A program made the position numbers and the translations under genes. Of a stretch of DNA of 64,000 bases, positions 63,263 through 64,000 are shown piece after piece. The notes under the pieces are model-generated. The model was not told the origin of the DNA and did no database searches. It saw only the letters and a list, made by a program, of their open reading frames with translations. Location of the stretch: contig JBBTCH010000001.1 of the NCBI GenBank assembly GCA_038043245.1, positions 62,001 through 126,000 on the forward strand, given 5' to 3'. The DNA comes from JACPFV01 sp038043245 (GTDB lineage Bacteria; Pseudomonadota; Gammaproteobacteria; Nevskiales; Nevskiaceae). Position 1 is the stretch's first letter. Each line of letters starts with the position of its first letter.

Positions 63263-64000
63263 ATGGAACACCACAAAAAATACGAAGTTACCAGCCTTAC
63301 TCTAGATTTTGAGGACAGGGAACTCCGCCGAATTCGTGCCATAAGACAGTTTGGAGCCGTCAAGATCGGGGACTTGGGCGGCTGGATCGAAGGCGAGCAC
63401 AATTTGTCTCACGATGGATCGGCATGGGTAATGGATGAAGCGATTGTCTTTCAGGATGCGATTGTCACTGAAACCGCTATTGTTAGGAATAACGTCATCG
63501 TTAGTGGCAATGCGAAGGTTTTTGGAAAAGCCTTGATTCAGGATCAAGCGCGCATAAATCATTACGCTCTAGTTTTTGGGAACGCGATAATTCGAGAATC
63601 AGCCTGCGTATTTGAAGCCGCTAAAGTCGGCACCAATTCAATTATTTGTGGCAACGCACAAGTCTATGGCAGCAGCAAGATACAAAGAGCACTTGTTACT
63701 GGTAATGCAATTATTTCTGGACTTGCTTGCGTAAACGGTGGACGAATAGAAGGCTCCGCCAGGGTGTACGACAACGCAGAAATAAGAGATCACGCAAATA
63801 TTTGCGAAAATGCACAAATCTATGGAAAGGCAAAGGTATTCGATAAATCTTTCGTAGGTGGTAACGCTAGAGTTTATGAGAATGCTTCTCTAAGTAGTTG
63901 GGAGCCGCGCGTATATGGGAATGCGCGTATTTTCGGAAATGCAATGGTATGCGGTGGGGCGACTATATTTGGCGACGCGGAAATATTTGATAACGCCAGA
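63263..64000 (+). CDS. Start of a beta-helix repeat protein (hexapeptide-like, YdcK-type), AT-rich, runs off window
   Basis: Reading from the ATG at 63263 (GGAG five bases before it) gives 246 codons without a stop to the window end. An N-terminal segment (MEHHKKYEVTSL...RIRAIRQFGAVKIGDLGGWIEGEHNLSHDG) precedes about 15-20 repeats of a short unit such as V.GNA.VYG or I.DNA, the left-handed beta-helix pattern of YdcK-like or phage/island-associated hexapeptide proteins. Function unknown. The DNA is visibly AT-rich compared with all upstream genes and uses different codons, so it is probably horizontally acquired. Confidence 0.75.
   Translation, partial: MEHHKKYEVTSLTLDFEDRELRRIRAIRQFGAVKIGDLGGWIEGEHNLSHDGSAWVMDEAIVFQDAIVTETAIVRNNVIVSGNAKVFGKALIQDQARINHYALVFGNAIIRESACVFEAAKVGTNSIICGNAQVYGSSKIQRALVTGNAIISGLACVNGGRIEGSARVYDNAEIRDHANICENAQIYGKAKVFDKSFVGGNARVYENASLSSWEPRVYGNARIFGNAMVCGGATIFGDAEIFDNAR

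Noticed and set aside
63166..63402. Minus-strand open frame at the right edge
   Set aside because: It overlaps the start of the AT-rich repeat protein, which has a Shine-Dalgarno and a regular repeat pattern.

Overview
This 64 kb window is GC-rich chromosomal DNA with dense, mostly operonic genes. It looks like a gammaproteobacterium: it carries a ndk-rlmN-pilF-rodZ-hisS-yfgM-bamB-der block, queA/tgt/yajC/secD/secF, xerD-dsbC, suhB/trmJ, zapE and greB. AddAB-type nucleases, two Baeyer-Villiger-type monooxygenases, an HSDL2-like dehydrogenase, an MMPL transporter and FadE/FadD-like enzymes suggest a lipid- or hydrocarbon-using lineage such as Nevskiales or Steroidobacterales. That placement is inference; no rRNA gene or other strong taxonomic marker is present.

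Layout. 1-7.9 kb: the end of one signalling protein, a complete class III cyclase/ATPase/TPR protein of the same family, a LolA-like periplasmic protein and an MMPL/RND permease with a C-terminal cyclic-nucleotide-binding domain. 8-10.1 kb: HSDL2-like SDR, a hairpin repeat, greB and a small exported G-X-P repeat protein. 10.1-14 kb: zapE-plsC (minus), xerD, a structured non-coding element and dsbC. 14-21 kb: AddA/AddB-like helicase-nucleases, 7Fe ferredoxin and a Nudix hydrolase (minus). 21-32 kb: outer-membrane protein, tRNA-Leu(CAA), then queA, tgt and yajC-secD-secF, interrupted by minus-strand genes (glycosyltransferase, L,D-transpeptidase, glutathione peroxidase, acyl-CoA dehydrogenase). 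31.8-32.4 kb is a long hairpin-rich non-coding region.

32.4-39.7 kb: suhB diverges from trmJ, followed by an aldolase/dehydrogenase fusion, cysE, two tandem cysteine desulfurases, a divergent IscU-like protein and an IscA. This is an unusual sulfur/Fe-S cluster without iscR. 39.8-48.7 kb: ndk to der, then an ArgD-type aminotransferase. 48.7-53.2 kb (minus): acyl-CoA synthetase, YajD-like HNH protein, GspB and ExeA/GspA. 53.4-59.6 kb: two convergent flavin monooxygenases around REP-like repeats, an orphan lipoprotein, a Tat-exported amine oxidase and an ElaA-like acetyltransferase. 59.6-63.1 kb: a polar amino-acid ABC transporter and a pirin. From about 63.1 kb the DNA becomes visibly AT-richer and enters a beta-helix-like repeat protein that runs off the end, possibly the edge of acquired DNA.

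Themes: several convergent gene pairs overlap at their stop codons; at least five genes have a -10-like hexamer 6-9 nt before a start codon with no Shine-Dalgarno, suggesting leaderless transcripts; dispersed hairpin repeats fill many gaps. The most promising candidates for something undescribed are the cyclase/LolA-like/cNMP-binding transporter cluster, the IscU-like protein lacking the first Cys and Asp ligands, and the AT-rich repeat protein at the right edge.
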